In this document: piece after piece, positions 1 to 10,842 of the stretch
Position numbering within the stretch: position 1 is the first letter of the stretch
Layout: each line of letters begins with the position of its first letter
Origin: Bedellia somnulentella
Taxonomy: Eukaryota > Arthropoda > Insecta > Lepidoptera > Bedelliidae
Assembly (NCBI GenBank): GCA_963576735.1
Contig: OY755175.1
Span: forward strand, 1,380,401 to 1,444,400
Direction: 5' to 3'
Length of the DNA: 64,000 bases
Notes under the pieces: model-generated
Database searches by the model: none
Told to the model about the DNA's origin: nothing
The model's input: only the letters and a program-made list of their open reading frames with translations
Program-made: the position numbers and the translations under genes

Positions 1-2121
1 ATATCAGGCTTATTCGCTAGAATAGTCCTGTCCGTGATAACGGATCGGTCCCAATAGATTTTGGCACGGTCATTTTCTAGGATTGGCTCCGGCAGATACT
101 TGTAATACGGCAGCCTCTGTTGCAAGAGTCCGTATTTCAGAGCGAGCTCCTGATGCAGGATTTTGGCTGCTTGGTTGTGTCTGTGCAAGTACTCAGTGTT
201 AGCAAGAGCCGAACAACCGGAAATAACATGCCTAAGTGACTCTCCGGGACGGCCACATGCTCGACAAACGTCTGTGGTACCGTCCTTTAGGATGTATCTC
301 CGATAGTTCCGCGTCTTGATAACCTGGTCTTGTATTGCACAGACAAAACCTTCGGTTTCCCCAAAGAGGTCCCCGAAACGCAGCCAATGCAGGGAGGCTT
401 TACGGTCCACGAAAGGTTCGTGAAGTACCTTGTAAAACCTCCCATGCAGCTCCTTCTCTTTCCATACGGACTCCCGATCAGAGGTGCTAAGTACCTCCGG
501 GGTTCGCCAATCTTGTGAGGCCAACGATAAGGGAGTCAGTCCTTTATCACTAGCGACCACCTCTCCCCGAATACTATCATCCGTCATCGTCAAAAAATAG
601 TTTTTGAGGTTGCATACCTCGCGGTTGTGCATGGTTTTGGCACTCAAGAGGCCTCGACCACCACACTTCCGCGGGATATACAATCTCATAACCGACGACC
701 TCGGATGATGCATTCGATGAGAGGTCATCATCGTGCGGACTCGTCTGTCCAGAGCGTCGAGTTCGGTCTGAGTCCATCTGAGCACGCCAAATGTGTACAT
801 CAGTACAGGCATGACCCAGGAGTTAATGGCTCGGATCTTATTAACGCCTGACAAGTAGCTATTAAGCACACTTTTCAGGCGTTCATAAAACTCCTCGTAA
901 ACACCCTGCTTCACGTCTGCCACCTTCACACCGATGGTTTGTGACATGCCCAGATACCGGTATGTTTCAGCCTCGGAGAGTGCCCTCAAATGATTGGTGC
1001 CGACATCGACACCATCAGAGTGCACGACATGCCCCTTCTCAACATGGATGACCGCACACTTATCGACCCCGAGCTCCATCTTGACGGAACCACTGAAATC
1101 GTTAGTGATCGTCAGTAGCTCCGCCAATCTGTCAGCCGTGGGGGCGTAAAGCTTCAGGTCATCCATGTAAAGGAGATGTGGCAAGCGTGGTCCGCCTCTC
1201 CGAAACTGAAAGCCTGTCCCCGAATTCTCCAAAAGTGTGCTTAGAGGATTCAGGGCCAAGCAAAACCAAACTGGACTCAGGCAATCGCCCTGGAAAATCC
1301 CTCGCCTTATATCAATTCGGTATGCAAAGTTTTTTTTTGGTATTTATTAAATATTTTTATCCGATAGCAAACACGAATATAAAAAACCAATTTGAATATT
1401 TTTCATTTAAAATGAGTAATTGCAAAGTTATGATTTTTTAAAGATTGTTCAACTTTTGTACTTAATGACGTCATCGATTGAAAATAGCCCGTAGCGACAT
1501 GCAAATAAAGCGAAATGTTTAGTAAAAATGCTGCTAATTGCAAAATATTTCACGAATTTGTGATTCCAAATGAAATTATTACGATATTATACTAAACAAA
1601 CCAATGATTTTCGATGTTTTATTAATAAACTGCAAGAACGAATGTCTTTGACATAACGCTGAAGGTCAAATACTGTTACAGTTTTTTGCTAAAATAACGG
1701 TCATCTTAGCTCTGTTTGATTTAATTTCAAAAAAATATGTTTTAAAAACATAATATCTCGAAATGGTTTCGTAATCAGCACCTCTTTTGTAAAACTTTGC
1801 ATACCGAATTTGGTCATCCGCGTCCGTCATCCGCTGACCGTCTAAACTCAGGATCGTTCTCCAGCACCCCATACACTGCCCGAGGAAGTGTCGAACTGTA
1901 CTATCAATTTTGTACAGCTCGAGGACCCTCATGAGCCATGTATGAGGTACCGAATCGAACGCCTTCCTGTAGTCTATCCAGCCAGCGGAGAAGTTCCGAC
2001 GGTTGCGTTTGACCAGTTGGCCTACGACCGCGTCGATGAGGAGCAGCTCCTTGCTACCGCGACTACCGCCCCTACATCCGTTCTGAGCTCCAGATATCAC
2101 ATTGTTATCAACAATGTGTTG
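1..2121 (-). mobile_element. R4/Dong-like LINE fragment, copy 1, split by a MITE
   Basis: The minus strand encodes the second half of a site-specific non-LTR polymerase. From upstream to downstream it shows RT blocks with KAFDSVPHTWL (near 1960), RGIFQGDCLSPVWF (near 1290) and the catalytic YMDD (near 1160), then a thumb, then a CCHC knuckle CRACGRPGESLRHVISGC (near 225-280). It runs off the window at the PD-type restriction-like endonuclease. This domain order (RT, CCHC, restriction-like endonuclease) belongs to the R2/R4 group. The 5' end is cut off exactly at a TAA/TTA repeat (2122-2144), as expected for Dong, which targets TAA repeats. The reading frame looks open where I translated it, but a MITE at 1314-1810 separates two RT blocks, so the copy is dead. 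Confidence 0.82.
1314..1810 (+). mobile_element. MITE (AATT-flanked, AATTCGGTATGCAAAG termini), copy 1
   Basis: A 497-bp noncoding element with inverted ends CGGTATGCAAAGTTTT...AAAACTTTGCATACCG. It is bounded on both sides by AATT. Removing it together with one AATT restores the RT reading ...DADDQIDIRRGIFQGD of the surrounding Dong-like element, so AATT is a 4-bp target duplication. The same ends recur at 59765, 59833 and 62497. The superfamily is not recognised. Confidence 0.85.
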
Positions 2122-2144
2122 AGTAATTATTATTATTATTATTT
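2122..2144. repeat. TAA/TTA microsatellite (LINE target)
   Basis: A short (ATT)n run between the two Dong-like copies. It abuts the 3' end of copy 2 and the truncated 5' end of copy 1 (minus-strand sense). A matching run lies at 3056-3075 on the other side of copy 2. Confidence 0.9.
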
Positions 2145-3055
2145 CGGAAAACATTTTTGTTTCTCGCCTCTCCCATGGCCGAAAATGAAAATATAAATTT
2201 TAAATGGGAGAGGCGGTACTCCCCGAAAAAAGCACAGTCGGTCGGGGTCAGGGAGTCAGATTCAAGAACCGACGGACGATCCGAGCCGTATCGAGCAGCA
2301 CCGCTTTCTGCATTTGTGCTGGAACCGACACGCCACAGAAATCCAACCGCCTCAAGTTGGTCGCGAGACTGGTTGGAATTAACCCGTTCGCGGACAAAAC
2401 AATTGGGATTATTTCTGTCGAAGTCACACCCCACATGTCGGTGATCTCGTGAGCCAGATCGAGATATTTCCGACGCTTCTCGGTTTCGGCTTTTACGAGA
2501 CCCTCGTCATGAGGGATAGTGACATCCACAAGAAACACCCTCGACTGCGACCGATCCCATACCACGATATCAGGCTTATTCGCTAGAATAGTCCTGTCCG
2601 TGATAACAGATCGGTCCCAATAGATTTTGGCACGGTCGTTTTCTAGGATTGGCTCCGGCAGATACTTGTAATACGGCATCCTCTGTTGCAAGAGTCCGTA
2701 TTTCAGAGCGAGCTCCTGATGCAGGATTTTGGCTGCTTGGTTGTGCCTGTGCAAGTACTCAGTGTTAGCAAGAGCCGAACAACCGGAAATAACATGCCTA
2801 AGTGACTCTCCGGGACGGCCACATGCTCGACAGATGTCTGTGGTACCGTCCTTTAGGATGTATTTCCGATAGTTCCGCGTCTTGATAACCTGGTCCTGTA
2901 TTGCACAGACAAAACCTTCGGTTTCCCCAAAGAGGTCCCCGAAACGCAGCCAATGCAGGGAGGCTTTACGGTCCACGAAAGGTTCGTGAAGTACCTTGTA
3001 AAACCTCCCGTGCAGCTCCTTCTCTTTCCATACGGACTCCCGATCAGAGGTGCTA
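2145..3055 (-). mobile_element. R4/Dong-like LINE, copy 2, 5'-truncated, 3' end present
   Basis: The 242-residue ORF at 2248-2976 (minus) is the C-terminal part of the polymerase: CCHC knuckle CRACGRPGESLRHVISGC, then a PD-(D/E)XK-type endonuclease core seen as KPDIVVWDRS followed by FLVDVTIP. It ends in a short 3' UTR. It is nearly identical to positions 1-500 of copy 1 (its 2569-3050 part aligns base for base with few changes). Both ends meet TAA/TTA runs, so this is a truncated insertion into a TAA microsatellite. Confidence 0.85.
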
Positions 3056-3313
3056 ATTATTATTATTATTATTTAATAGCCTGTTAGAAGAATTTATACT
3101 ATTACTGACACCTCAAATAATAATGTCAAACATTTGTAAATGCAAGGCAGCTCCTACAAAAAAAATTCATAGAAAAATGCACAGGTAAGGAAAGTAAGCA
3201 ACATTTTGAATAAGTTGTCAGTACTGGGTTTTATTTGTGAAGTCTATGCTAGGGTTGTAACGGAACTTCATCTCTATAAAATATATGCAGAGTTATAAGA
3301 GGTGTATTTACAA
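3056..3313. other. Intergenic/intronic DNA
   Basis: It begins with a TTA microsatellite (3056-3075). I see no coding or repeat signal in the rest. It probably lies in the third intron of the TBC1D20-like gene. Confidence 0.5.
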
Positions 3314-3664
3314 CGTAATAGCTCAATGGGTAGAACCCGGTTAACGTGCAAGCTACTAGTGTTCAAATCTCTGGTCAGGCCTACACCAATTTGTCTATTT
3401 TAAAGACAAATATGTGTGATTAATTTATCATGGTTGCTAATGGTGAGGGAAAACATCTTGAGGAAACCGACATGGCTGAGTTGTACTTAGTCATGTGACA
3501 GTCTATTCATACAAAATGACGATAGGCCTGCCCCCTAGCACGTGAGTACACTGTCCAAGCAAAACATAGGTACTCTGAACACCAAGTGACAAAGTCACCT
3601 GATGTTCAGAAGTATTAGTACCTCTGCCAACCCCTTCGAGGATATTCAGCGTGAATGTTTATGT
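3314..3664 (+). repeat. tRNA-derived SINE (family A)
   Basis: About 350 bp. The 5' head has pol III-like boxes: A box TAGCTCAATGGGT and B box GTTCAAATCTC. A conserved body follows, with stretches such as GTGAGGGAAAACATC and TGAGTTGTACTTAGTCATG, and the end is GCGTGAATGTTTATG. Other copies are at 15105, 16872 (reverse) and 21745 (reverse, broken). Confidence 0.8.
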
Positions 3665-3825
3665 TATATTTACGTTAATACTCAGAAATCATCTGGAGGG
3701 TGACAAAGTATATATTTTTATATATCCACTTTCACCTCTGCCTCTGTTAAACTCCACATCCTCAGAGGCAAAACTCATCGCCTCCACATCCGCCTCTGCT
3801 AAGGAGACCTCCGTTACAACCCTAG

Positions 3826-3952
3826 TTTGTTCATACATACAAACATATACTCACAGTCATAAATCTCAAAATGGGGTAGCCAGAGCTTCAGAGCTAGTAA
3901 CCCGTCAGCCATATTTGGAAGTTGATAGGGGACAAGATGGTAGAAATAAAGT
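3826..3952 (-). repeat. Tail-sharing SINE-like repeat (family B), partial
   Basis: Family B is the commonest repeat here, about 250 bp when complete. In its sense orientation it begins near GTGTCGGCTTAGAATAGC and continues through CCCATTTCTTCCGGTGGGTG, GGGCGATGCGGTTGGAGACC and CCACTTTTGGAAGTT (seen in reverse in many copies). It ends GCCGTGAGTATATGTATGTATG-like. That last stretch of about 45 bp matches the 3' end of the LINE fragments at 21772 and 44234. This copy is incomplete at its sense 5' end. Confidence 0.7.
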
Positions 3953-4497
3953 ATTATGTTTGTGTAATGTAAAGGCAAAGTAATATTAGCTGTTGTTGAA
4001 AGAACTTTTCTTATATGTGGAACTGACTGAATCTTGTTCAAACTAATTTTAATTCAATGTTTTGATTTAAATGTATAATAAAAATATATGTTATTTGGAC
4101 TTTTCATTATTATCATATAGGTTTGGCTTATTGATAGGGTTTTGCCTTATAAATGGGAAAACCAACTAACTATGAATTGTGTTTAGAAGCCAAGCTGTTC
4201 ATACCGCTTAATGACCTAAAATTTGATGCTGTGCCATTAGCTGCTGACACTGCATGGCTTGGCTTACTAAAATAGCGGAATTGAAAAAAAATATTTTTAA
4301 GAATAGGCTCACAGATCTATCACCCAATTTAAAAATCTTTCAGGAGTATTATCTTAGAATTTTCAGAAACACTGTAAGGTATACATCATCGCAGTAAATT
4401 TCTTAAGGAGTGGGCAAGTCTACAATGTTAGAAAAACACTCTAGGGTGGGCAAAGCTTAAACTAGACCCTAGTATCATATTGGGAACAATGCAGTAC
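3953..4497. other. Intronic stretch with an orphan short ORF
   Basis: It lies downstream of exon 3 of the TBC1D20-like gene. The next expected exon (after ...SEYNQ) is not found here. On the plus strand, 4154-4276 encodes 40 residues beginning MGKPTNYELCLEAKLF. The composition looks protein-like, but there is no recognisable family, and I cannot tell whether it is expressed or is a transposon remnant. Confidence 0.35.
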
Positions 4498-4604
4498 CTG
4501 ATTATATTCACTATGAGTTGAAAGCTCATCCAATGAAGGTGGCTCTGTCATCTCCTCTTGGGTTACCCCAACTAGCAGAGGCCAAATTATTTTACGATAT
4601 TCAT
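4498..4604 (-). CDS. TBC1D20: TBC1D20-like Rab GAP, coding exon 3
   Basis: The exon continues the TBC domain with DEYRKIIWPLLVGV, equivalent to the DEIRRKVWPKLLNV segment that opens the TBC domain of TBC1D20. Acceptor TTTTCAG lies just before 4604 and donor GTACTG follows 4498. The incoming phase (one base from exon 2) gives the D codon, and the exon ends in phase 0 after SEYNQ. The next exon should carry a DVxRSLxRFPPG block; I could not find it between 4497 and 1, so intron 3 is at least 4.5 kb and contains the Dong-like insertions. Confidence 0.82.
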
Positions 4605-4692
4605 CTGAAAAGGATAAGTTATGATAATAATAATTTGGACAATAAGTCACATTATAAATCAAACTTTTGCAGTAAAACAACAAGTAAATTAC

Positions 4693-4818
4693 CAGTTATA
4701 AGTCCTCCTTTACTTCTTGCCAATGTTTGCCATTGAGCTAGTGATGTATTAGGATTTTTGAGACATACTTCAATTTCTTTCTTTTTAGCAGTTATTTCAT
4801 GATCCTCGAAATCTTCCT
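4693..4818 (-). CDS. TBC1D20: TBC1D20-like Rab GAP, coding exon 2
   Basis: The exon encodes EEDFEDHEITAKKKEIEVCL followed by a block ending ...WQTLARSKGGLIT. It aligns with the pre-TBC helix of TBC1D20 (KKKVAEIHQAL...RRMAISEGGLLT in the human protein, from memory). The acceptor is CTACTTTCAG and the donor is GTAATT. The phases at both junctions (1 and 1) agree with exons 1 and 3. Confidence 0.85.
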
Positions 4819-4963
4819 CTGAAAGTAGATATAGAATAAAGATCATAAATGATGATGTTAAGATACATTAAGTCAGTAGGAACGAAGGTAGAGAAAGTTG
4901 GTATCAATACTTAATAATATAATTATATATGATAATTTGTTTACATTTAAATAGTTTACATAC

Positions 4964-5114
4964 CATGGTCGAATTTCAATTCTGATGGTGTTGATATATC
5001 ATCGATATTTTTGGCATTATTTATATCTATTGGCAGTTGTTTGTCCAATGGAGAACCATTTTTAGGAGTATTGCTAACTTCTTCGATGTGTATATCGGGA
5101 ATATTGGAGTTCAT
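4964..5114 (-). CDS. TBC1D20: TBC1D20-like Rab GAP, coding exon 1 with start
   Basis: TBC1D20 is an ER-membrane GTPase-activating protein for Rab1 and Rab18 and controls ER-to-Golgi traffic and autophagy (family knowledge). This exon starts at the ATG reading MNSNIPDIHIEEV, encodes 50 acidic, poorly conserved residues, and ends with one base before donor GTATGT. The family is assigned from exons 2 and 3; this exon is joined to them because its phase and splice sites fit. The TBC arginine and glutamine fingers and the C-terminal membrane anchor would lie outside the window. Confidence 0.72.
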
Positions 5115-5827
5115 TTTGAAGAAAACTCTAATTTATTTCAGCGAAAACATTTCACCATTTCGCTTTTGCCAGCAAATTATTGACATTGACTTATTTCGTA
5201 TTTACATGAAAAGATTGACAATAATGATATCAATTATTTTGACATCTGTTATAGAGTATTGAGGTAGACAGCTGTCTATTTTACAGATTATAAAGCCACG
5301 TTTTCATTTGTCTAAATAATCACCATCACTTGTTGTTGTTGCTGTTTTAATAGCTTAATCCAAAATCCAGGTTTTCAAATTACGTTATCGTTGGTAAAAC
5401 ATTGATAGCGTTATTAATTTCTCACGTTATGATAAGCAACGGTAAAAGTAAAGTTAATTTCTAGTACCGATAATGAAATGAGACATATTAATGTTATTTT
5501 GCGATAATTTGTAACGTTATATACTCGTATAACGCATCATAGGCATTATTTTGAGATATAATTTTGTAACTCTATAAAGCCCTGAATCCTTGTCCACTCC
5601 ACAAAATGCCATGATATTAAAGCTTTTAACTCGAAAAGTGTTTACATTATACAAGTAAATGCAACATCAATGTCATCTGTACTTTGTTTACTATATAAAG
5701 AAGCCGTTTACGTGTGTATAAGCGTATACGCTTACGTATACTATAGTGTACTATTAATGCCGGTTGAAACATTATTTGGTGCTAGAAGAATACTGTTCCG
5801 GATCGCTGATATTTTTAAACTAAATCA
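5115..5827. other. Upstream region of the TBC1D20-like gene
   Basis: AT-rich noncoding DNA between the TBC1D20-like start and a Helitron. I see no clear promoter element or repeat. Confidence 0.4.
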
Positions 5828-6762
5828 TCTTCTATACTTATAATAAATCTGTAGAGAGGTCAATTCTGTACATGAAATATATTTTCAAAATAACTATCAG
5901 GTGGTGATTAGGGATCGATACTGATGCCAAAAATGCAATCAGTAAAATTTTTGTCTGTCTGTCTGTCTGTCTGTCTGTCGGTTTGTATGTTCCTTATGGA
6001 AACAAAAACTACTCGACGGATTTTAACGAAACTTGGTACAATTATTTTTCATACTCCTGCGCAGGTTTTTGTATACTTTCCAGCAGAGTAGTAAAGGGGA
6101 ATTTTGGGAAATTTTGGGAAAACGGGAGAAGTTACTCCATTTTTTAAGCTTCCGTCGCGTGTGCAGCCTTAATGGTTAAACTTACATAGAAATCATGTAT
6201 GACGAAAATATTCTTCATAAAATTATCTAAAAAAAAATCCTCAACAGTTTATGTCTATCTTTTACGGTTGACTCACAATAACACGTGTAATTCCTGATAG
6301 CTTAGCAGTTCGGAACATTCTGATTATATTTGTTTACTCTTACGTTTGTAAACCTCTCATTCATCCCTAATTGAAAAAAGGTAACATTATTACCTATTCA
6401 TTAAAAAAAGAATCATAGAAATCGGTAGAGAAATAACGAAATTATACATAAAATAAGACATCGCGCCCGTGACCAAAACCAAATCTTTTGTTGCATCCTA
6501 CATCACGTAATGATTTATTTTTTAGATTGTTATTAATACTTCATAGCGTTTTATTCCAAAATTTTGCCAATAAACGGAAATACTGAACCGTTCATTAAAG
6601 CGCATTCAAAATCACCAAACTACACTGTTTAGGGAGTGCTATAAATTTAATAAATTGAAAACATTGCGCTGAATTTCACAATGCTTGAGCAGTGACTGGA
6701 AAAGAAACCTCAGATATTTAAAAAAACAACGCTACCCGTGCGAAGCTGGGACGATCCACTAG
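5828..6762 (+). mobile_element. Non-autonomous Helitron
   Basis: It starts TCTTCTATACTTATAATAAA directly after an A and ends GGGACGATCCACTAG directly before a T. That is the Helitron insertion signature (A|TC...CTRR|T, no target duplication). It contains a (CTGT)n run at about 5952-5978 and the phrase ACTCGACGGATTTTAACGAA, common in lepidopteran non-autonomous Helitrons (recalled, not searched). No Rep or helicase ORF is present. Confidence 0.75.
5952..5978. repeat. (CTGT)n microsatellite inside the Helitron
   Basis: About six or seven tandem CTGT units. Confidence 0.9.
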
Positions 6763-7483
6763 TAATAAATAAAACTCATATAAAACTGCACTGCTGCTTT
6801 TTTATATAGTCTATTTTCCCAAGAAATATCGACGCGCTTGGTGGACACGGGGATTCGAAGCTTGTTGCTTATTTTGCACAATGGGACAGCATAGCCATAA
6901 AAATATTTATTCCTGACGACAGCCGTGGCTGAGTCGATAGGTGATCAGCTTCTGAGAGCAACATTTATGTGATGAGCGTAAATGATTATTTCTTAGTATT
7001 GGATGTTATTTGGTATTATATAATATTAAATATATCGTTGAGTTAGTATCCCATACATGGGCCACTTTTGACTCAAGAGTTTTGAATAGCATCCAATAAG
7101 GAGCCCCTGTGTGACGTCATACATATATGCAGAATAATTTTGATGAAGCAAGATTAAACGAACATATATTTTTTTCTGGCTTGCTAATTGTGCTTAAAAT
7201 CCAAAATATTTTAAATGCAATCATGTCCATTGATAAACTCCTTACCGCCTGTATACCCTACGTATTAATCTAAGATGCTTAAAAGTAATTGACAACGTCA
7301 AGTATGATTTCTTCATTGTCATTAAAATATTAACGTTGGTTGCAATATATTTGGTTTTCTACAAAATTATGCTAGGCCCCTTTGATTGTATTAATATCTA
7401 GGTCATAAAAGACAAGAAACAAAATTGCAGGTAATTCTGGTAGCATGTAAAGCTGGTGAATATTTGATAAACTTGTTTGCGCT
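6763..7483. other. Intergenic DNA
   Basis: No gene or recognisable repeat seen. Confidence 0.4.
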
Positions 7484-8182
7484 ATGGAAATTAAGTCTGA
7501 TGCAGAAGTAGTAACAAACGAGAATACACTGATGAAGAGAAGAATCGAAACACATGTTGAAAAACAGGTGAACTTTAATATTCCATCATATGAGTATAAT
7601 GATTCCGATAAGCGACTATACAGAAAAACTAAAAATGTAAAACATAAAACAAGAAACCCATTATCACTCCGTCAGAAAATTTCTGATGCTCTTACATGGC
7701 CAAGCGATTCCGATATCACCGTTTTAAGAATCAAATTGAACAAATCAAAACAAATTTTTGAACATAAAAATTGTAACCTGACACCTGGAGATGGCTTACA
7801 TCTCCCCATAAATTCATCGATGGTTAATTTAGCAACGCTTGTAAAGAAAGACTCAAATAATAATGTATACGAAGAATATCTCATACCCATAAATTCGTGG
7901 GAGGGTTACAATGAAACAAAATCTAAATTAGAAATAAATACTGACGTTGATGACAAATTGATAAAAGATACTCCAGTTATCGTATGTCCTCCAAGAGTTT
8001 CTTATGGGATGAGTGACGCATGTGAAGAAGGGTTACCAGCACATCCTGCGAGTAGTATCACTACAACTACAACGAACGCAGATAGAGCGTCTCGTTGGGC
8101 TAAACTCTTACGTCTGTATTTCTGTCCGTGCTGCGTGTGTTTATATAAATTGGAAAAAAGAAAAAAGACTAATGATGTGTGA
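7484..8182 (+). CDS. Uncharacterised 232-residue protein with cysteine-rich tail
   Basis: An intact single-exon ORF. ATG 7484 is the first in frame after a stop at about 7454. I do not recognise a family. The N-terminal half is lysine-rich and polar (LYRKTKNVKHKTRNPLSLRQ). The middle looks like a folded module (WPSDSDITVLRIKL, then PGDGLHLPINSSMVNLATLV). The C-terminus is a basic amphipathic segment ending in a CPCCVC cluster and a lysine/arginine tail (LLRLYFCPCCVCLYKLEKRK), which could be lipidated for membrane attachment (inference). There is no signal peptide. Its length, far from any transposon signature, argues for a host gene. It may be the last exon of a longer one. It is divergent from the TBC1D20-like gene, 2.4 kb away. 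Confidence 0.55.
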   Translation: MEIKSDAEVVTNENTLMKRRIETHVEKQVNFNIPSYEYNDSDKRLYRKTKNVKHKTRNPLSLRQKISDALTWPSDSDITVLRIKLNKSKQIFEHKNCNLTPGDGLHLPINSSMVNLATLVKKDSNNNVYEEYLIPINSWEGYNETKSKLEINTDVDDKLIKDTPVIVCPPRVSYGMSDACEEGLPAHPASSITTTTTNADRASRWAKLLRLYFCPCCVCLYKLEKRKKTNDV

Positions 8183-8403
8183 GCCCGAGTCTCCGTGCGC
8201 TTCCCTCATTTTGATATTGTTATTTATTCGTTTGTATTACAAGTTGCAAAGTGTAGCTTAACGGAATTATTAAAAAAACAAGTAGAATACGAAAATGTAC
8301 TTTCATTACTGTAACTAAGGTAAATCTGTAAGCAAGTAAGTATTAAAACATCGCGTGAGCAGTGACAGCTTGGTTACTAAAAGGTAATAAGTATATGTTT
8401 CAA

Positions 8404-8652
8404 AATACATACATATACTCACGGCTATGAAATCCCTTAACGGGGTAGCCAGAGCTTTGGAATGAAAAATTCCTCAGCCACTTTTGGAAGTTGATTGGGG
8501 AAAAGATGGTAATAATAAATGTTTTTGGTGACGGGTCTCCAACCACATCGCCCAAAAATCACTTAATAAGCCCCTATACCCTTCCTTAGTCGCCTCTTAC
8601 GATCACTCACGGGTAGGGGTAGTATTATTCTAATCCGACACTACACGGTAAT
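8404..8652 (-). repeat. Family B repeat, near complete
   Basis: Runs from ACATATACTCACGGC to CGACACTACACGG. Confidence 0.75.
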
Positions 8653-9164
8653 GTGTTTCAATGTTTCAAAATGATATAATTTATTAAAAAATATTTTTCA
8701 CTTTTAAGTTTGATGTGCTTTATAATTATAAGCGTATTTATTAGTTTTTTAAACAATATTTTTTTGTCTGGTGTTCGGGATACCCATTTATTTTTGGATA
8801 GCCTTATTATAGGATAGGAGGCCGATCATCTTTTAACAGATCGTCACATGAATAAGAGTAACTCAATTATTTTAGTCTCCTCATATTTTTTCCCTCACCG
8901 TTAACAATCGTAATCTCTCAAACCACATATTAATATTACAAAAGTAAAGTCACATTGATGTGGGCCTTCGATGCAAAGTGTCATGCCACAAGGGCGTGCT
9001 CTTTGTTCTATCTACTAAATCATCAAAGATGTAGGTTCGGGCACCTAAGTATTGTAGAATTTCGGTATAAAATCTCCAATATTCCATCTGCATTGTGAGT
9101 TGCTTTGTATATAATGAAGGCGCAAATGGTATGCTATCCGAGCAAAGCCGGGCTGGGTTGCTAG
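8653..9164 (+). mobile_element. Probable Helitron 3' portion
   Basis: It ends CGGGCTGGGTTGCTAG before a T, with the GC-rich stem typical of Helitron 3' ends (AGCAAAGCCGGGCT). The 5' boundary is not identifiable, so the start given is only the preceding repeat. Confidence 0.45.
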
Positions 9165-10699
9165 TATTAATATAAACTGGTCCGGTTAGTCATAATATGA
9201 TTTCTGCGGGTCACAAGTTTTAATAATTTGTACAAACATTGATAATGAAGAATTATTATTATGATCTAGAATAGTATGAGAAACATTTTCCGACAGCAAG
9301 ACATTGCGTTAGTGTTAAGGGCCTCCCCGCATTTTGCAGCTATTGCGCTCACTCTTACGTCAAATTTACTGAGAGTGACAGGGACGGAAAAAACGCGCGC
9401 GCAGGATAAATGTAGTTTATTTAGTTTTATTGAATAGCTATAATGTTTAAATGAAAAGTTAAACATCAAAGTTACAGATCTTAAAGCTACGCGTATATAG
9501 ACATATAAAGAGTTCACATGTATGTTATGCCAGTAGAGCCTATACGGTTTTTATGAAAACAAAGCATGTTCCAATTCAATTTTTTTCATCTTATATTTCA
9601 ACAAATTATTAAAATGTTAAACATCAAATTTTAACACCATGAACTAATCACCAACATACATTTTATTCATGTCATATCAATATCATCAAATCAGACTTTA
9701 TAGAATTTCCAAACAATCAATATCAACCTATTTTTCCGGGGACGCCCCATTGAGCACGCCCTGGGAATAGCGGAGTGAGGTTTTAAAAATAAGTAACTAT
9801 TGAGGCTGGGTCTTACTAACTTATTATCTACAAACGAAGATAGTTTTTTTTAACAATAATGTTTATATAACCAATACCTACCCGTCTCGGTCGATTAGGA
9901 TTGCTTTAATAAATTTAAAAGTCAAAGTTCTAGTTCTCGCAAGTCTGCGCCACAAAAAGTTCCAGTTATTTGTGGATATGTAACAAACAAGTTATTTCTA
10001 GCTGCCGTAAGTAAAATTGTCAGCATGCGTGTTAGGGACATTGCTATTACATATTACAATTACTTTATCATATGAAATTATTACTCGTAAAATTGGCAAC
10101 CAAAGCAGTATGGCCGTGCGTGCGTATAATTGGCTCTAAACTCCTTTAAAGTATCTATGAATTGAGTTTTTATTCGAAGAGTTATGATAATATTGTAGGA
10201 AGTGGACGAGTAGAAAATATCGATATCAATTGAGTATGCAGTTGTTCAGGTGCGAGCGTGCTAGCGTTTTGATGAGCAACGCGATTTGATGTCATCGCCG
10301 CCGCGTCCGATCTTCCCCATTTCTGTATTGTAATAAAAAACGTAATTTCCTTGTTATTTAGCGAAAGCCCGCTATATGAATGGCTTAATAAAAAGTCCCT
10401 TCTTTCTATTTGTTTCCTTTCAGGGTTTTCTTTGCATGTTTATGTATGATAGAGCTGGTTGCGGCTAATAAGAATACTAAAGTCACCCTATGAAAACTTA
10501 GGTTTGAAAGTCAAAGTCAAGGATGTGAGAAGGAAGATAATTCAAAGATCAAAGTTAAAGGGTACGGTACGGGCCACTTTCTGAGGATGTATGAGCATCG
10601 GACACACTATTAAATGTGTGCGAACTGCTCTTGGCTCTTGCGTAAGCATGACCGCTCAAAATGTGTCCCACTGAATTTGGAGAAAAATATTGCATAGCA
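9165..10699. other. Intergenic DNA
   Basis: No gene found. A GC-richer patch near 9320-9410 (with CGCGCGCGCAGG) and another near 10240-10320 are not explained. Confidence 0.4.
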
Positions 10700-10842
10700 T
10701 ATCTCTGAGGCCACTTCCTGCTACCATCTTTTCCCCACACAACTTTCCAAAAGTAGCTGAGGAATTTCTAATGTCTTAGTTCTGGCTACCCCTTCTAGGG
10801 ATATATATAGCCGTGAGAATATGGATGTATGTATGTATGTAA
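10700..10842 (+). repeat. Family B repeat, 3' half
   Basis: The sense 3' part, ending in a (TATG)n-like tail. Confidence 0.7.

Noticed and set aside
577..851. ORFs at 577-777 (minus) and 627-851 (plus)
   Set aside because: Both overlap the Dong-like polymerase, whose conserved reading is in another minus-strand frame.
3651..3983. 110-codon plus ORF
   Set aside because: It crosses the end of one SINE and a family B repeat, so it is a chance frame over two repeats.
5940..5990. CRISPR-like or regulatory repeat
   Set aside because: It is a plain CTGT microsatellite inside a Helitron; no spacers.
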